From Hordeum vulgare subsp. vulgare (taxonomy: Eukaryota > Streptophyta > Magnoliopsida > Poales > Poaceae), in NCBI RefSeq assembly GCF_904849725.1, contig NW_025422655.1, forward strand, positions 1 to 64,000: 64,000 bases of DNA. Reading direction: 5' to 3'. The notes beneath the pieces were generated by a model. The model was not told the DNA's origin. It was given only the letters and a program-made list of their open reading frames with translations, and did no database searches. Shown piece by piece: positions 35,269 through 46,849 of this stretch (positions are counted from its first letter, which is position 1; the number at the start of each line of letters is the position of its first letter). Both the position numbers and the translations under genes were made by a program.

Positions 35269-35526
35269 TGTAAGAAATGAAAAGGAATGGAATGAACTGA
35301 CTCTTCATTGATCATCATCACGGATATTTATACAGAGATTCCCATCTCTTGGGAATGTCGGTAACAAGGGATAGACGCCTATAAGAGACGTCGATACGAG
35401 AAAAGCTGCCTCTTCGAAAGGAAGAGGCGTCTCTACAAGGGAAAGGCGTCCGTACGGACAGACGCGTCCGTACGACGCTTTGGGCACACAATAACTGCCT
35501 AAGGCAGTTGTAATCTAATTCTAACA
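35269..35526 (-). repeat. 3' LTR of the nested copia
   Basis: It starts TGTAAGAAATGAAAAGG and ends ATTCTAACA on the plus strand. It is 258 bp against 240 bp for its partner; the extra 18 bp (around 35452-35470) repeat a CGTCCGTACG motif. It is used in minus-strand orientation. Confidence 0.93.
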
Positions 35527-35536
35527 CTCCCCCTTG
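35527..35536 (-). promoter_or_regulatory. Polypurine tract of the nested copia
   Basis: On the minus strand CAAGGGGGAG directly abuts the 3' LTR. This is the position of the plus-strand primer in LTR elements. Confidence 0.85.
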
Positions 35537-36078
35537 CACAAAGCTACGTCTTGTATGTCTTGTATCCTTTGTATAATCTTGAAAGTACTTCATGTAGTTT
35601 TGATGATCTCTGAAGTTGGTAATCTCTCCTCCAAAACCCTGTGGGAAAATATGAAGAGAGTAGTGTGTAGGATATGTTGTTAATTTCTCCCCCAAAAACC
35701 CTTTGAGAAAAATGTGAGGAGGATAGTATTTGATATGTTGTTAAAACTCCTTAAAAACCCGGTGAGAAAAATAAGAAGAAAATGATACAACATATAATGA
35801 TGATTGTCTCTTTGATAACTTATATGAGAAAACCTCGAGAGGATAAAACTCATGGTAAGTTTAGAGGACAATTTATATGCCTTGTATACATCCGTTAAAA
35901 ACCCCGATGGGGAAAATAGGAAGTATAACATACGTTTCTTGTGTTGATAGTACCTCATTAAAAACCTTGATGAGAACCTCGAGAGTAAACTCATAAAGGG
36001 AAAAAGAGTGTAATATAATGTTTGAATAGGTTATAATTCAGGAAGAGAAACTCCCCCTGATCTTTGCAAATCCCGAAG

Positions 36079-39000
36079 TCATCGCATACCTATCCCATGA
36101 ACATATTTTTCAAATGTTGAAGTTGGGAGTGATTTTGTAAATAGGTCAGTGAGATTATCACACGATTTGACTTGCAAAATGTTTATCTTCCCTTTCTTCT
36201 GTAATTGATGGGGAAAAAATAATTTAGGAGAAATATGCTTAGTGATATTGCTCTTTATGTAACCCGTTTGCATTTGAGCAACACAAGCAGCATTATCTTC
36301 GTAGATAATGGTTGGAGATTCGATAAGACCTTTGCCACATGATTTTTGTATGTGGTTTATCATTCTGCGAAGCCATACACATTCACGTGACGCTTCATAT
36401 AATGCGATTATTTCAGAATGATTGGTGGATGTAGCCACTAGGGTTTGCTTGGAAGACTTCCATGATATGGCTGTCCCACCATGTAGGAACACGAAACCGG
36501 TTTGTGATCTGACATTGTGGGGGTCAGATAAGTAGCCAGCATCTGTATACCCAATCAAATCAATGTCCACATTTTTTTGAAATTGAAAGAATAGGCCAAG
36601 ATCCTTTGTGCCTTGGAGATATCGAAAGATATTTTTAACTCCAGTCCAATGTCGTTTAGTGGGAGCTGCGCTATGTCTAGCTAGTAAATTTACTGCAAAT
36701 GCAATATCAGGCCTGGTGCAATTTCCAAGATACATGAGCGCTCCAACGGCACTAAGATATGGAACTTCAGGTCCTAATATCTTTTCTCCATCATCCGTTG
36801 GTCTAAATTGATCTTTCTCTATGTCTAGAGATCAAACTACCATAGGGGTTTTGGATGGATAGGATTTGTCCATATTGAATTTCTCCAATATTTTCTAGAT
36901 TAGACGGTTTGATGAACCAAAATACCTGAGGGAAGGTGCTCAAGTTGTAATCCTAAGCAAAATTTGGTTTTACCCAAATCCTTCATTTCAAATTCCGTCT
37001 TTAAGTGATTGCGTGTTTCATCAATATCTTTGGTGGTTCCAATGATGTTAAGATCATCAACATACACTGAAATAATGCAAAATCCGGGTGCAGACCTTTT
37101 TATGAAAACACATGGGCAATCATCATTATTGGAGTATCCTCTTTTCAAAAAGAACTCACTAAGTCGGTTGTACCACATGCGACCCGACTGTTTTAAGCCG
37201 TATAAAGACTTGTTTAATTTTACACAATATGCATTGAGTTTTGCGTGTGGATTCGGGATTGGGACTCCATCAGGAACCTTCATGTATATGTCCGAATCAA
37301 GTGAACCGTAAAGGTAAGCGGTCACTATGTCCATCAACTGCATAGATAGATGATTTTGTACTGCCATAGAAATAAGGTATCGGAAAGTAATACCACTCAT
37401 TACTGGAGAGTATGTTTCATTGAAATCAATGCCTGGTATCTGCGTGAAACCTTGGGCTACAAGCCTTGCTTTATATCTCACCACCTCGTTGTTCTCGTTT
37501 CTTTTACGGACGAAAACCCATTTGAATCCCACAGGGAAAACTCTCGGAGGTGTAGGTATTGCTTCAGTGAATACCTTTCGTTTACTGAGCGAGGCTAACT
37601 CTACTTGGATTGCATCCTTCCATTTAGGCCAATCGAAGCGTTTCTTGCACTCTGCCATGGTCTTTGGATCATGATCATTTAGAAGGTTGTCTGCAACTGT
37701 AGTTGAGAAATATATGTCGACAATAGTAGACTTACGATTGTAACATTCTCCAGAATCCATATAGTTGGTGGAAATTTCATTTACCCATGTTGACTGGTCG
37801 TGATTTCCCAATACGATTGAGTCAGGGTTTTCCGATGTCCCAGTCATTGAGTGCACAACTGAGCTGGGTTGTGGAGGCCGTTCTTCCACTGGGTGTTCAT
37901 TACCCATTTGATGATTATCAACGCTAGGTTGATTTACATTTACTGGTTCATAGGGTTTCTTCCTCTGTTTCCTTTGTTGCTTGCGAGAAGCTGAATCCTG
38001 TTCTGTGGCCGTATTTCTCCCCCTCTTCCTTTGAACAGGGGGTTGAGTGCTTTTTGTTGGTACCTCCACTCTTTCGGGCGCATTTCTGGCAGGATTGTAG
38101 GATTTTGTAACACCTTTATAGTCAGTAAATTAATCTGGCAGGTTATTTGCAATATGTTGCAAATTAATTATTTTCCGAACTTGAAGTTCAGTTTCTTGAG
38201 TACGTGGATCAGAGGAGGAAATGTCTTGGGCATTCCAATCGATTTCCGGGCATTCTTTTTGGTACCTGATGTCTCCCCCTAATGCCGGGAAATGTTCCTC
38301 ATTAAAGATGCAGTCAGCGTGACGGGCTGTGAATAGATCCCCAGTTAGGGGTTCAAGGTACTTGATTATCGACGGTGATTTGTACCCCACATAGATCCCC
38401 AATTTCCTATGTGGGCCCATGGATGTACGCTGCGGTGGTGAGATGGGCACATATGTGGCGCACCCGAATTTACGCAGATGGGAAATATTTGGTAGGTTTC
38501 CACGTACTAATTGCAGAGGGAAAGTGTTGTGATATGCAGTTGGTCGCAATTGAATTAAGTCAGCAGCGTGTAAAACTGCGTGACCCCAACATGAAGTTGG
38601 TAAGTTGCAATTCATTAGCAAGGGTCGTGCAATGAGCTTAATTCTCTTAATTAGAGATTCTGCCAATCCATTTTGTGTGTGGACAAATGGGACCGAGTGT
38701 TGAACTTCAATTCCTAGGGCCATGCAATAATCATTGAAAGCACGCGAGGAAAATTCAGCAGCATTGTCCATTCGAATTGATTTAATTCGATTTTCGGGAT
38801 AATGAGCTTGTAATTTAATAACTTGCCTCGCTATCTTGGCAAATGCATGGTTTCGTGTGGATAATAGGCACACATGAGACCATCGTGTAGATGCGTCAAT
38901 TAGAACCATGAAATACCTAAAAGGTCCAGACAATGGTTGGATAGGACCACAAATATCACCTTGAATGCGTTCAAGGAATTGTAGTGGTTCCGCTTTAATT

Positions 39001-39599
39001 TTAAGATAGGAGGGCCTTAAAATGAGTTTCCCAGTAGCACATGCGGTGCACATGAAATCCGAAGATTGTGGGAATTTAGCTTCATTTAAGTCATGACCAT
39101 TGGGATTGCAGATAATTTTTCTCATCATCCTGATACCGGGATGACCAAGGCGATCATGCCAAGTTTGGAATGCATTTACATTCTGAAAAATTACCTTATA
39201 CGCAACGTGTTCTACGAGTTTTACGTAAGTGTAGTACAATCCTGATGATAAAGAGGGAATTTTCTCAAATATTCGTTTGCCATATCCGTTATTTTTGGTA
39301 AAGAGGAGATATTCCTCTTTATTGTCTTCATGAGTTTCGATGTGGAAACCATTTTTACGGATATATCTATAACCTATGAGGGTACGAGTTGAATCCGGAT
39401 ACAATAAAGCATCCTCAATTACAATTTGTGTACCCATAGGGAGGGTAAATATGGCACGTTCACTGCCAACAATTACCGCATCGCATCCAGCGATTGTTAA
39501 AATATCTCTATTCAACTTTGTAAGAGTTTGAAAATACTTTACGTCCCTAAGTATAGAGTTTCTGGTGCCACTGTCCACAAGGCACATTTCCTCCTCCAT
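36079..39599 (-). pseudogene. Copia pol: protease, integrase, RT, RNase H
   Basis: This part of the element supplies the replication and integration enzymes. From 39599 downward: protease CLVDSGTRNSIL; integrase zinc-binding motif WHDRLGHP...CTAC; core residues in QGDICGPI, RMDNAAEF and NGLAESL; RT with YVDDLNIIG near 37060; RNase H with YTDAGYLSDPHN, SRECVWLRRM and YEDNAACV. Lesions: an in-frame TAA at 38130-38132 between integrase and RT, a stop at 36900, and a frame change before the RNase H part (36735-36079). All catalytic motifs I looked for are otherwise present. The ATG at 39599 may be internal if pol is normally joined to gag. Confidence 0.9.
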
Positions 39600-39827
39600 T
39601 GGATTTAACTCCCGTAGAAATCTATATATTAAAATATGGAATTTTCAGTTTAATGAAAATACTTTATTGAATATATAGAATACATATAACTTTATTGTTA
39701 TCAAGGTGCTGGTACAATATACATAATATATAGAAAGGACGACTACAACAATAATATTAATAATATGTTCTTATTACAACAATCTAATGGATGTACACCA
39801 ATAAAATATCTAAATGGTGTCAATAGT
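39600..39827 (-). other. AT-rich gap between copia gag and pol
   Basis: About 230 bp without an open frame separate the gag stop (39828) from the protease ATG (39599). It is either a decayed linker or an intron-like spacer. A direct fusion would have to cross several stops. Confidence 0.5.
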
Positions 39828-40871
39828 CTAGTCAAAGTCTCCGAACATGTCGGTGGCGTATTCTGTCATCATATTCTCCGTGTCCATGGAGTCCTGCGGT
39901 AGATGGAATTCCTTGTTGTTACTTGGTGCTCCTTGAACATCTTGCGAACAACCAGCTTCCATGTTGTTGTCAGGTTGAAGATTGAAGTGAGATTCATATC
40001 TTGCTCCTTGGGCAGGTTTGTTACGTCCCATGGATTGCAGGTAGAGGTTTACCAGATGTCTTGGGGTGCGGCATTTTTTGGTGTCATGCTTATAGCATTC
40101 ACATTTCTGGCAAAGTTTAGTTTTGTCAAACTTATTCTTTGTTATGCCTTTCCCCTTGTCTGAATTTTGTGGCTTGTTCTTCTTGTTGTGGTTATTCTTG
40201 CCCTTAAAGTTCTTGTTTTGGCCTTTGGGAGAACCATTGAACTTAATGTTTTTCTGAAAATTTGCATGTACTTCAGGGAGAGGAGCAGCCCCAACTGGGC
40301 GTTGATGACTATTCTTTAACAGAAGTTCATCGTGTTTCTCGGCCTGTAGGAGCACATGTATAAGTTCAGAATAAACTGTATAATTCCGGGCACGATATTG
40401 TTGCTGTAGGATCCTGTCAGCCGGGACCATAGTTGACAGAGTTTTTTCTACCTTGTCTCCTTCTGTAGGCTCCTTCTCGCAAAAACGCAACTTTGAACAA
40501 ATCTTGTGAACCTCATGATTATAGGCTCCAACGGATTTGAAATCTTGGAGTCTTAAATGAGTCCACTCATGACTAGCTTCAGGCAGTATAACTGCCTTTT
40601 GCTGTTCATGTCTAGTTTTAAGTGATTGCCACATATTGTTTGGAGATTCCTCCATCAAATATTCAGACTTTAAATCTGGATGAATATGGTTCCTTATAAT
40701 GTATAAAGCACCATATTTTTGTTGCTCAGTTAATTGCGCAACTCCAGCCTCATCAGGTGGTAGGAGTGCACCTGCAACTCCACGGGATGCAAGACTAACT
40801 TTAACATCCATAGCCCATGTAGGATAGTTATGCCCGTCGAGCGCAAGCTCTTCAAATTCTTTGACGGTCAT
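39828..40871 (-). CDS. Copia Gag, intact 347 codons
   Basis: Gag forms the particle that packages the element RNA. It starts MTVKEFEELALDGHNYPTWA and contains the plant copia gag region (VKVSLASRGVAGALLPP, NNMWQSLKTRHEQQK, LRLQDFKSVGAYNHEVHKI) over residues 1-200. A basic linker rich in K and N follows, then one zinc knuckle CQKCECYKHDTKKC (CX2CX4HX4C, about residues 253-267). The frame is uninterrupted, unlike pol, so it may still be translatable. It lies downstream of the Mutator-like insertion, which probably separates it from its LTR promoter. Confidence 0.9.
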   Translation of the reverse strand: MTVKEFEELALDGHNYPTWAMDVKVSLASRGVAGALLPPDEAGVAQLTEQQKYGALYIIRNHIHPDLKSEYLMEESPNNMWQSLKTRHEQQKAVILPEASHEWTHLRLQDFKSVGAYNHEVHKICSKLRFCEKEPTEGDKVEKTLSTMVPADRILQQQYRARNYTVYSELIHVLLQAEKHDELLLKNSHQRPVGAAPLPEVHANFQKNIKFNGSPKGQNKNFKGKNNHNKKNKPQNSDKGKGITKNKFDKTKLCQKCECYKHDTKKCRTPRHLVNLYLQSMGRNKPAQGARYESHFNLQPDNNMEAGCSQDVQGAPSNNKEFHLPQDSMDTENMMTEYATDMFGDFD

Positions 40872-41590
40872 TTTGTTCTACATGAATAAGTACAAGAGAT
40901 TTGTTAATTTACTTGTATGTAAATTAAAATCATCATTGTTATGTTGTAATAAAATTGCAAAATTGTGAGTTCAAGTGAAGACTTGATATTACACCATATG
41001 ATCCCATATATAAATTTGGGATAGTCACTTCACAATTATTGTTATTTTAATCAATTCAATTCGAATTAAGTCAATTTTGTGCCTTCTTTTTAGGCATTTT
41101 TTTGACTTAATTGATGTTGAGTTGATATTTAATTTTGCAGGGGAAATAAATCTTCATTGCAAAATAATATTATTGTACCATTGTATATGTTATAGGGATT
41201 GCAAAATGCAAACACATTGAACATATATAATTATGTATAGACACAATTTGGTCTAAAACAACAATATACAATATAATTGAGTATATTATTACACAAATAT
41301 AGACAATCTAAAATATGACAAGTACATAATTACAGTACTAGTAGTTGGGTCATCTAAGTTAATAAAGGTACAATGCTTAACATATAACAAGTACTTAGGC
41401 TATACTAATGTTACTAGGCAAATTGCTGAAATATTAATTAGTACTAGGTACGGGGTGTGGGAGAGCATTGCACATAGGCTTTATTTAGTAGTATATGCTC
41501 ATGTGCATCCAGCCTGTGCAGTCAAAGATAAGGAGCGAGTGGCCAAAGAAGACCCAGCCATTCATTCCAAAATCCATCAGCACACCACAT
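40872..41590 (-). other. Copia leader between gag and the Mutator-like insertion
   Basis: AT-rich sequence without a gene. It belongs to the copia leader: joining across the 9 bp duplication CGGCTTGGC connects it to the extra ORF region at 47238. Confidence 0.6.
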
Positions 41591-41599
41591 CGGCTTGGC

Positions 41600-42060
41600 G
41601 AATTTTTGTCCAAAAGGACCACTTGCCGAGTGTATTTGTCCAAAAGGACCACCTGTGACTGAAATCGACGAAAAAGACCCCACCCCTCCCTGGCGGCAGG
41701 TGCGTCAGGCGACACGTGCCACCTGCCGCCACCGGCTGAGGCGGCTGGGGCCTGCCGCCACGGGCGCAGGCGGCCGGCAGGGCTGCCGCCACGAGGCCAG
41801 GCGGCCGACGCCAGATCCCGTTCCCGCCCCGCTGCAACGTAACGGCGACAGAGCGGTGGGCCCTGCCGCCTCGGGAGCAGGCGGCCAGGCGGGCCCTGCC
41901 GCCTCGGGAGCAGGCGGCCGACACTGTTTCCGCGCGGGAAGACATGTCGCACTGTTGCTGACTGCGCTGATTTCCGTACGCGCTGATTCTCAGGCTGAGA
42001 CAGATATTTCCCGCTCCCACCGACGAAACAGTGGGAATTTTCCCCCCTCCCACCGACGAA
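41600..42060 (+). repeat. Left terminal inverted repeat of the MULE
   Basis: It shares with 46850-47228 (inverted) the terminal AATTTTTGTCCAAAAGGACC, the CACGTG..CACCTGCCGCC stretch and the GTTCCCGCC..GTAACGG stretch. Similarity is mosaic, with extra copies of GCCGCC/GGCGGC words. It contains GCCTCGGGAGCAGGCGGCC twice near 41875-41930. Confidence 0.8.
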
Positions 42061-42240
42061 ACAGTGCGAAACTTCTTCTTTATAAGCGAACCGCGTCGCT
42101 GCCTCCTCTCTCACTCTCTTCTCCTGCCGTTGCCTCCCGTGTCACTCTCTTCTCTTTCTCTTTCTCACTCTCTTCTCTTTCTCTCAAGAGCTACTCCGTA
42201 TGAAGGTTTAAGTGGCGATTTAGGACGGTTTAAAGTTAGA

Positions 42241-42560
42241 TTTTGAAGACGTTGTAGTTGAAGAAAAGATAGATCAAGGTAAGAGCTTTCCATTTCTGTT
42301 GGTCGTGTTTGCATGCATGATGTATTTATTTTGTTTGATTAGTTTCTAAGTATGTGTTTTCTTTTGTGTTAGGTAGTGTATTATCACTTTTGTGGAACTA
42401 TTTTGAAGACGTTGTAGTTGAAGAAAAGATAGATCAAGGTAAGAGCTTTCCATTTGTGTTGGTCGTGTTTGCATGCATGATGTTTTTATTTTGTTTGATT
42501 AGTTTCTAAGTATGTGTTTTCTTTTGTCTTAGGGAGCGTATTATCACTTTTGTGGAACTA
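42241..42560 (+). repeat. 160 bp tandem duplication in the MULE leader
   Basis: Units start TTTTGAAGACGTTGTAGTTG at 42241 and 42401. Each contains a donor-like AAGGTAAGAG and an acceptor-like TTAGG, so an exon-intron pair of the leader seems to be duplicated. Confidence 0.9.
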
Positions 42561-42599
42561 TTTTGTCATGCGATATGAACTACTAAGTTGAAGATCAAG

Positions 42600-43318
42600 G
42601 TATGAGACTCTGTTCATATTTGTGTTCATGTGATAATAGGTCGACTCTGTTCATATATTACCAGTGATTTGTTCGTGTTTGCATGCAACTGGTATTTAGA
42701 AAGCACCCGAAAAAATGTAATAATATGTTAACTATACTAGTATTATTACGTGCATGACGCGTGTGTAATATTTTTTTATGTGATAATTTGTCAACCTCGT
42801 AGATATATGATTCGTGGTATGTATATGCATGCACTATGTATTTTAAAACTTTTGCTACCCTGGAAAAAATTATTTGTGTAATATTTTTGTTCATATGATA
42901 ATAGGTCGAATTCACTGATATTATACTGGTGATATTCTTATTTTGTATTCGGAAGGATATCCTTATTAAACCAGAGGTATGAATGACATATTGTAATTTA
43001 TCTTGTATTTATTTTGTAGATGTAGTGTCGCGACAAATGGAACAATATAAATTATTATGTGTAGATGTAAAGTCGTGTGTGAGTATTTGTTGAATTGTTA
43101 TATGTAAAAAAGATAAGTAATGGATGTTATTACAATATAAATAAAATAATATGATGTTTCCAATATAAATTATTATGCGTAGATGTACAGTCGTCTGTGA
43201 ATATTTGTTAAATTGTTATATGTAAAAATAGATAGGTAATGGATGTTAGTACAAAATAAGTATAATAATATGATTTTTAATGGACTAACGATGTAAATAT
43301 GGCTGCTCGTTAGGTACT
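42600..43318 (+). other. MULE 5' leader or intron sequence
   Basis: AT-rich sequence without ORFs leads to the transposase ATG at 43319. A diverged direct repeat (AATATAAATTATTATG.GTAGATGTA) occurs near 43045 and 43158. Confidence 0.5.
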
Positions 43319-44820
43319 ATGGAAAATTTGTTAGTATTTTATGGGCACATCGTACGTGAGGGTCCTTCTGGTGTGGATGTGTCTAGGTGCGGGATGACTA
43401 CGGTTGTAGTGAAAGACATCGTTAATGTAGAGTATGCAGCAGTTAGAAGGTGCATCCGATCGGTGTTTCGTTCAGCGATGAATGGAAAAAAAATGACCCT
43501 GGAGGCTTTCGTGGTTGAGGGAGGAAATCGTTGGGTTCTGCGACGGGTTACTGGTGAAAGAGCATGGGCGTCGTACATGGGTTTTGCAAGCAATCCCAAT
43601 AACTCCATGTATGGACAACCCATGGTTTATGTGGAGTTCATTTCTGCCAGTAATGTCGCCGAGTGCAGTAGCGGTGCCGATGAGGCCGAGTTGGCCATAA
43701 CTGTAACCCCCGACGCCGGCCCATCGGAACCAAGGGGTGGCCAACAAGTGGCCATAACTGTAGCCCCCGACGCCGTCCCAACGGAACCAACAGGTGGCCA
43801 ACAAGTGTATGACACGGGATATTGGTCTGCGATCGTTGACATGAGCGAACATGTCGAGGGATTGCCGGAGGCGCTAGATGATGACGATGATGGTCATTCT
43901 TCTGCGTCTTCGGAATCAGATGATGATGAAGTTGTTCCTCCTGAGAAGGCGGTGGCTGCAGCAATCAACCCAGAGTTTTTACAGGTTATGAGCATCACCA
44001 ATGAATTTCACTCTATTGCTGGCCTAGACGCGGGGAGTCTGGCCGTTGGACAGATTTTCCCAGATAAGAAATCTGCTAAACAAGCAATACATAGCTATGC
44101 AATTGCTATACACAGGCAACATAGAGTGAAGCAGTCTGATAAAAAGGAGTTGAAGCTCATATGCATCCATCGCGAAGCGGGTTGCCGCGGAAGAGTTATT
44201 GCTCGCCAGAAGCCTGGGGTATGTCAGCCATGGCATGTCACAAAAATAGAGCAACATGGTTGTGAGCAAACCGGCACTCTTTCAGAGCACCGCAATGTGA
44301 CTGCAGAATATGTGTCACGGGTGATGCAAACCATTGTGCATCAAAGTCTTAATATTAGTATTAGGGCTTTGCGTGCAACTGCATCTGATCTAATTGGTTT
44401 CCCTGTCAGCTATAGCAAGGCTCGTCATGCAAAGGAAAAGATATTTCAGAGGTTGTATGGAACCTATGAGGAGGCGTACTCTTTTGCCCCTAGAATGTTG
44501 CATCAGATTTCAGTTGCTAACAGGGGGACTCAAGTTTTCCGGAAAGAACGTCCAAATCCATTGAACCCGGACGAGCAAATCCTGGACCGCTTATTCTGGG
44601 CATTCGCCCAGACTATACAAGCATTCAAGCATTGTCGTCCGATTGTATCAATTGATGGTACATTTCTCACTGGAAAGTACAAGGGCACACTCTTAGTGGC
44701 GATGGCAGCTGATGCAAACAATCAACTTCTTCCTATTGCCTATGCACTAGTGGAGAGCGAAAACAAACATAGTTGGCTATGGTTCCTGTGTTGCCTGAAG
44801 ATGGGTGTCATCAAAGATCG
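43319..44820 (+). pseudogene. MuDR-type transposase, C-terminally truncated
   Basis: The N-terminal half of a MULE transposase, which would cut and insert the element. In order: an N-terminal region (MENLLVFYGHIVREG...), a repeated segment with (A)ITV.PDA.P.EP.GGQQV twice (about residues 127-162), an acidic linker, a MuDR DNA-binding-like part (VGQIFPDKKSAKQAIHSYAI...CRGRVIARQ), and the start of the catalytic domain with SIDGTFLTGKYKGTLLVAM, holding the first catalytic Asp, and SENKHSWLWFL. The family sequence ends near codon 500 (about 44815). The frame then runs, without meaning, through the antisense strand of an accessory gene to 45205. The rest of the catalytic triad and the SWIM zinc finger are gone, so it is inactive. 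Confidence 0.88.
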
Positions 44821-45243
44821 GGAAGCGCTACTCTTGGCCTTCGTCGATGATGCGCTCTTGGCCTTTGTCGATGATGCGCTCTTGGCCTTCGTCGATGACG
44901 CGCTCTTGGTACTCAGCATGAAGATATCGTCTTCGTACTCACTATCGTCAATCCATAAGAAGGGATGTTTTACTCCACCTCCACCGCGTATGTGTTGGCC
45001 TTTCTTCTTCCATCTCTCATTCAACCGCAGAAGTTCTTTCCGAATCTCCTCATATGTCCTTGCAGGCCATCCCTTCCTAGCTAATGCGTGGGCAACCTCA
45101 TTCAGTAGCGTGTCACTACTGATGAGTTCGTCCCATGAAACTATTCTATTATCTATCTTGAAATTGCTAGCTAAGCGCAGAAGACACTCGGACATACCAC
45201 TATGAAAACTACGATCGAAAGGATAATGAGATATTTTCAGCAC
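44820..45243 (-). CDS. MULE accessory ORF with KSASSTKA repeats
   Basis: Unrecognised protein. It starts MLKISHYPFDRSFHSGMSE (a second Met lies at about residue 17), followed by a helical part (EIRKELLRLNERWKKKGQ) and a tail with three exact copies of KSASSTKA (24 bp units at about 44831-44905). A TATA-like CCTATAAAACC lies about 25 bp upstream on the minus strand. The 3' end is undefined because the reading frame continues into transposase antisense sequence: a deletion has fused the two genes tail to tail. Its presence with the next gene inside the TIRs suggests it is an element gene, not host cargo, but this is inference. Confidence 0.5.
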
Positions 45244-45589
45244 ACTCCTTACCCACCTTGGTCTGGAGGGGGTTTTATAGGTGCAGCAGAGCGAGACGAA
45301 TAACTAATGGCGGGAAAACGAGGAGGGAAAGCGAGGCGGGAAAGCGAGGGCGGGAAAGCGAGGCGGGAACAAAATGGCGGCAAAGCTATACGCGGGATAA
45401 AATGGCGGGAAAGCGAGGCGGGAAATAAATGACGGGATAAAATGAACATACACGTAGCTGAAATTAAGATACCCATTGCGGAAACTAAGATACACATTAT
45501 TGAAAATAAGATACAATTTGCCGAAATTAAGATACATCTTGCAGAAATTAAGATACAACTAAGACAACTTAACATACAATAAAATAAAT
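45244..45589. other. MULE internal spacer with GCGGGAAA repeats
   Basis: On the plus strand, words of the type GGCGGGAAAGCGAGG recur six or more times at 45308-45430, followed by AAATTAAGATACA words (45460-45560). No gene is seen. The repeats may be transposase binding sites or promoter elements of the ORF at 45243. Confidence 0.5.
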
Positions 45590-46248
45590 CTACTGAGTCC
45601 AACGTGGATATTTTCCTTTTCCATCACCAGCTTCTTCTGCTGCCTTGGCGGCACGAGCCCTTTCTCTCTTTCTCTCCCTCTCAGCTTCACGGGCCTGTTC
45701 CCGCTGTCTGTAAACCTCCTCCAGCCGAAGTTTCTCTTCTTGATTTTTCCTTTTCATCTCATCAAGAAAAGCCCTCTGCTTCACATAGTAATCTTCCCAC
45801 TCTTTCTTCTGCTCTGCTTTCTCCTCTGCTTCAGCCTTCTCACGACGCTCTTCCAAGTCCAAGCTAGCCCATGCACGACGACCTCTGTCACGAATCTCGG
45901 TCACCGCCCAGTCCGGCATTTCCGTGTCAATCCAACGATAGTACATGCAGAGAGGAGGAGGAGACTAAAGGATGGATTAGATTCAAGTATACAATAATAT
46001 CAAATAACAATAATCTGGATGACTTGAGCATACCGGAGGTCTGACGTACGCAGAAATAGATTCGGGTGGATCAGATTCATAATTGGCGCACATGAAAAAC
46101 TTCATGCCCAACCAATCTGAAAAATCCGTCACCTCCTTCACCTTGCAGACATCTCCGCACCAACATCGAACTGCTTCCACCCCCGAGGCAAGCTTGCACT
46201 CTGCATTTTCCTAGGCCTAATGCTCTGATCCGAACAAGGCAAACTCAT
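45590..46248 (-). pseudogene. MULE accessory zinc-finger/coiled-coil gene, two exons
   Basis: Exons are 46248-46034 and 45964-45590, with GT/AG borders and phase 0. The ATG at 46248 begins MSLPCSDQSIRPRK; a run of five G near 46180 puts the following part one base out of frame, so the current copy carries a frameshift. Past it lie CWCGDVCKVKEV and FFMCANYE, a Cys-rich motif of the GRF-like type, then PPPLCMYYRWIDTEMPDW and a long charged coiled coil (EERREKAEAEEKAEQKKEW...) ending KGKYPRWTQ. A TATA box (CTATAAAAGG) lies at about 46320-46311. Similar zinc-finger plus coiled-coil proteins accompany transposases in grasses; a DNA-binding helper role is inference. Confidence 0.6.
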
Positions 46249-46558
46249 ACTGGCTATGAAGGTGCAGGTGCTTTGAAGTCTGGCTGATGGTGAAGAGAGT
46301 TTCACTCCCTACCTCCTTTTATAGGCTCTGTCGGATGTCTACGCGGGAAAAAACGGCGCGAAAACGAGAAACTTCAGCGGGAAACTTAGGCGGGAAAAAA
46401 TTGCACAGCTCGTCCGTCGTTATCGCGTGCATGTTGCAGGAACAAATACAGCAGATAGCCTCAGTTAGTGCAATCAGCCTTTAGGCCCTGCTTGGAATGC
46501 CGTTCTATTTTTACAAGTGCAATACTTTACAAAGGTGTGTATTATTTTTACAAGTGTA

Positions 46559-46708
46559 CTTCCTCCGTTCCTAAATATAAGTCTTTTTAGATATATTACT
46601 AGATGACTACATACAAAGCAAAATGACAGAATCTACATTCTAAAATGAGTCCATATACATCCATATGTAGTCTTCTAGTACAAACTCTTAAAAGACTTAT
46701 ATTTAGGA
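46559..46708. mobile_element. Stowaway MITE in the MULE, right end rearranged
   Basis: It starts CTTCCTCCGTTCCTAAATATAAG after TA. The right arm AAGACTTATATTTAGGAA pairs with it, but the terminal CGGAGGGAG is replaced by CTCCCTCCG in the wrong orientation. Confidence 0.75.
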
Positions 46709-46731
46709 AATCTCCCTCCGTAAAAAAAAAA

Positions 46732-46828
46732 CTCCCTCCGCTCCTAAATATAAGGCATTTTAGAGATTGTACAATAAACTACATACGGATGTACATAGAC
46801 ATACTTTAGAGATTGGAACGGAGGGACT
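46732..46828. mobile_element. Second Stowaway MITE in the MULE
   Basis: The ends CTCCCTCCGCTCC and GGAACGGAGGGA enclose about 97 bp with ATAAGGCATTTTAGAG-type arms. It lies next to the previous MITE and at the border of the right TIR. Confidence 0.75.
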
Positions 46829-46849
46829 ACATCCAATACCGCATGCAAG

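Noticed and set aside
36608..38635. Plus-strand ORFs across the nested copia
   Set aside because: They are reverse-strand shadows of the pol gene.
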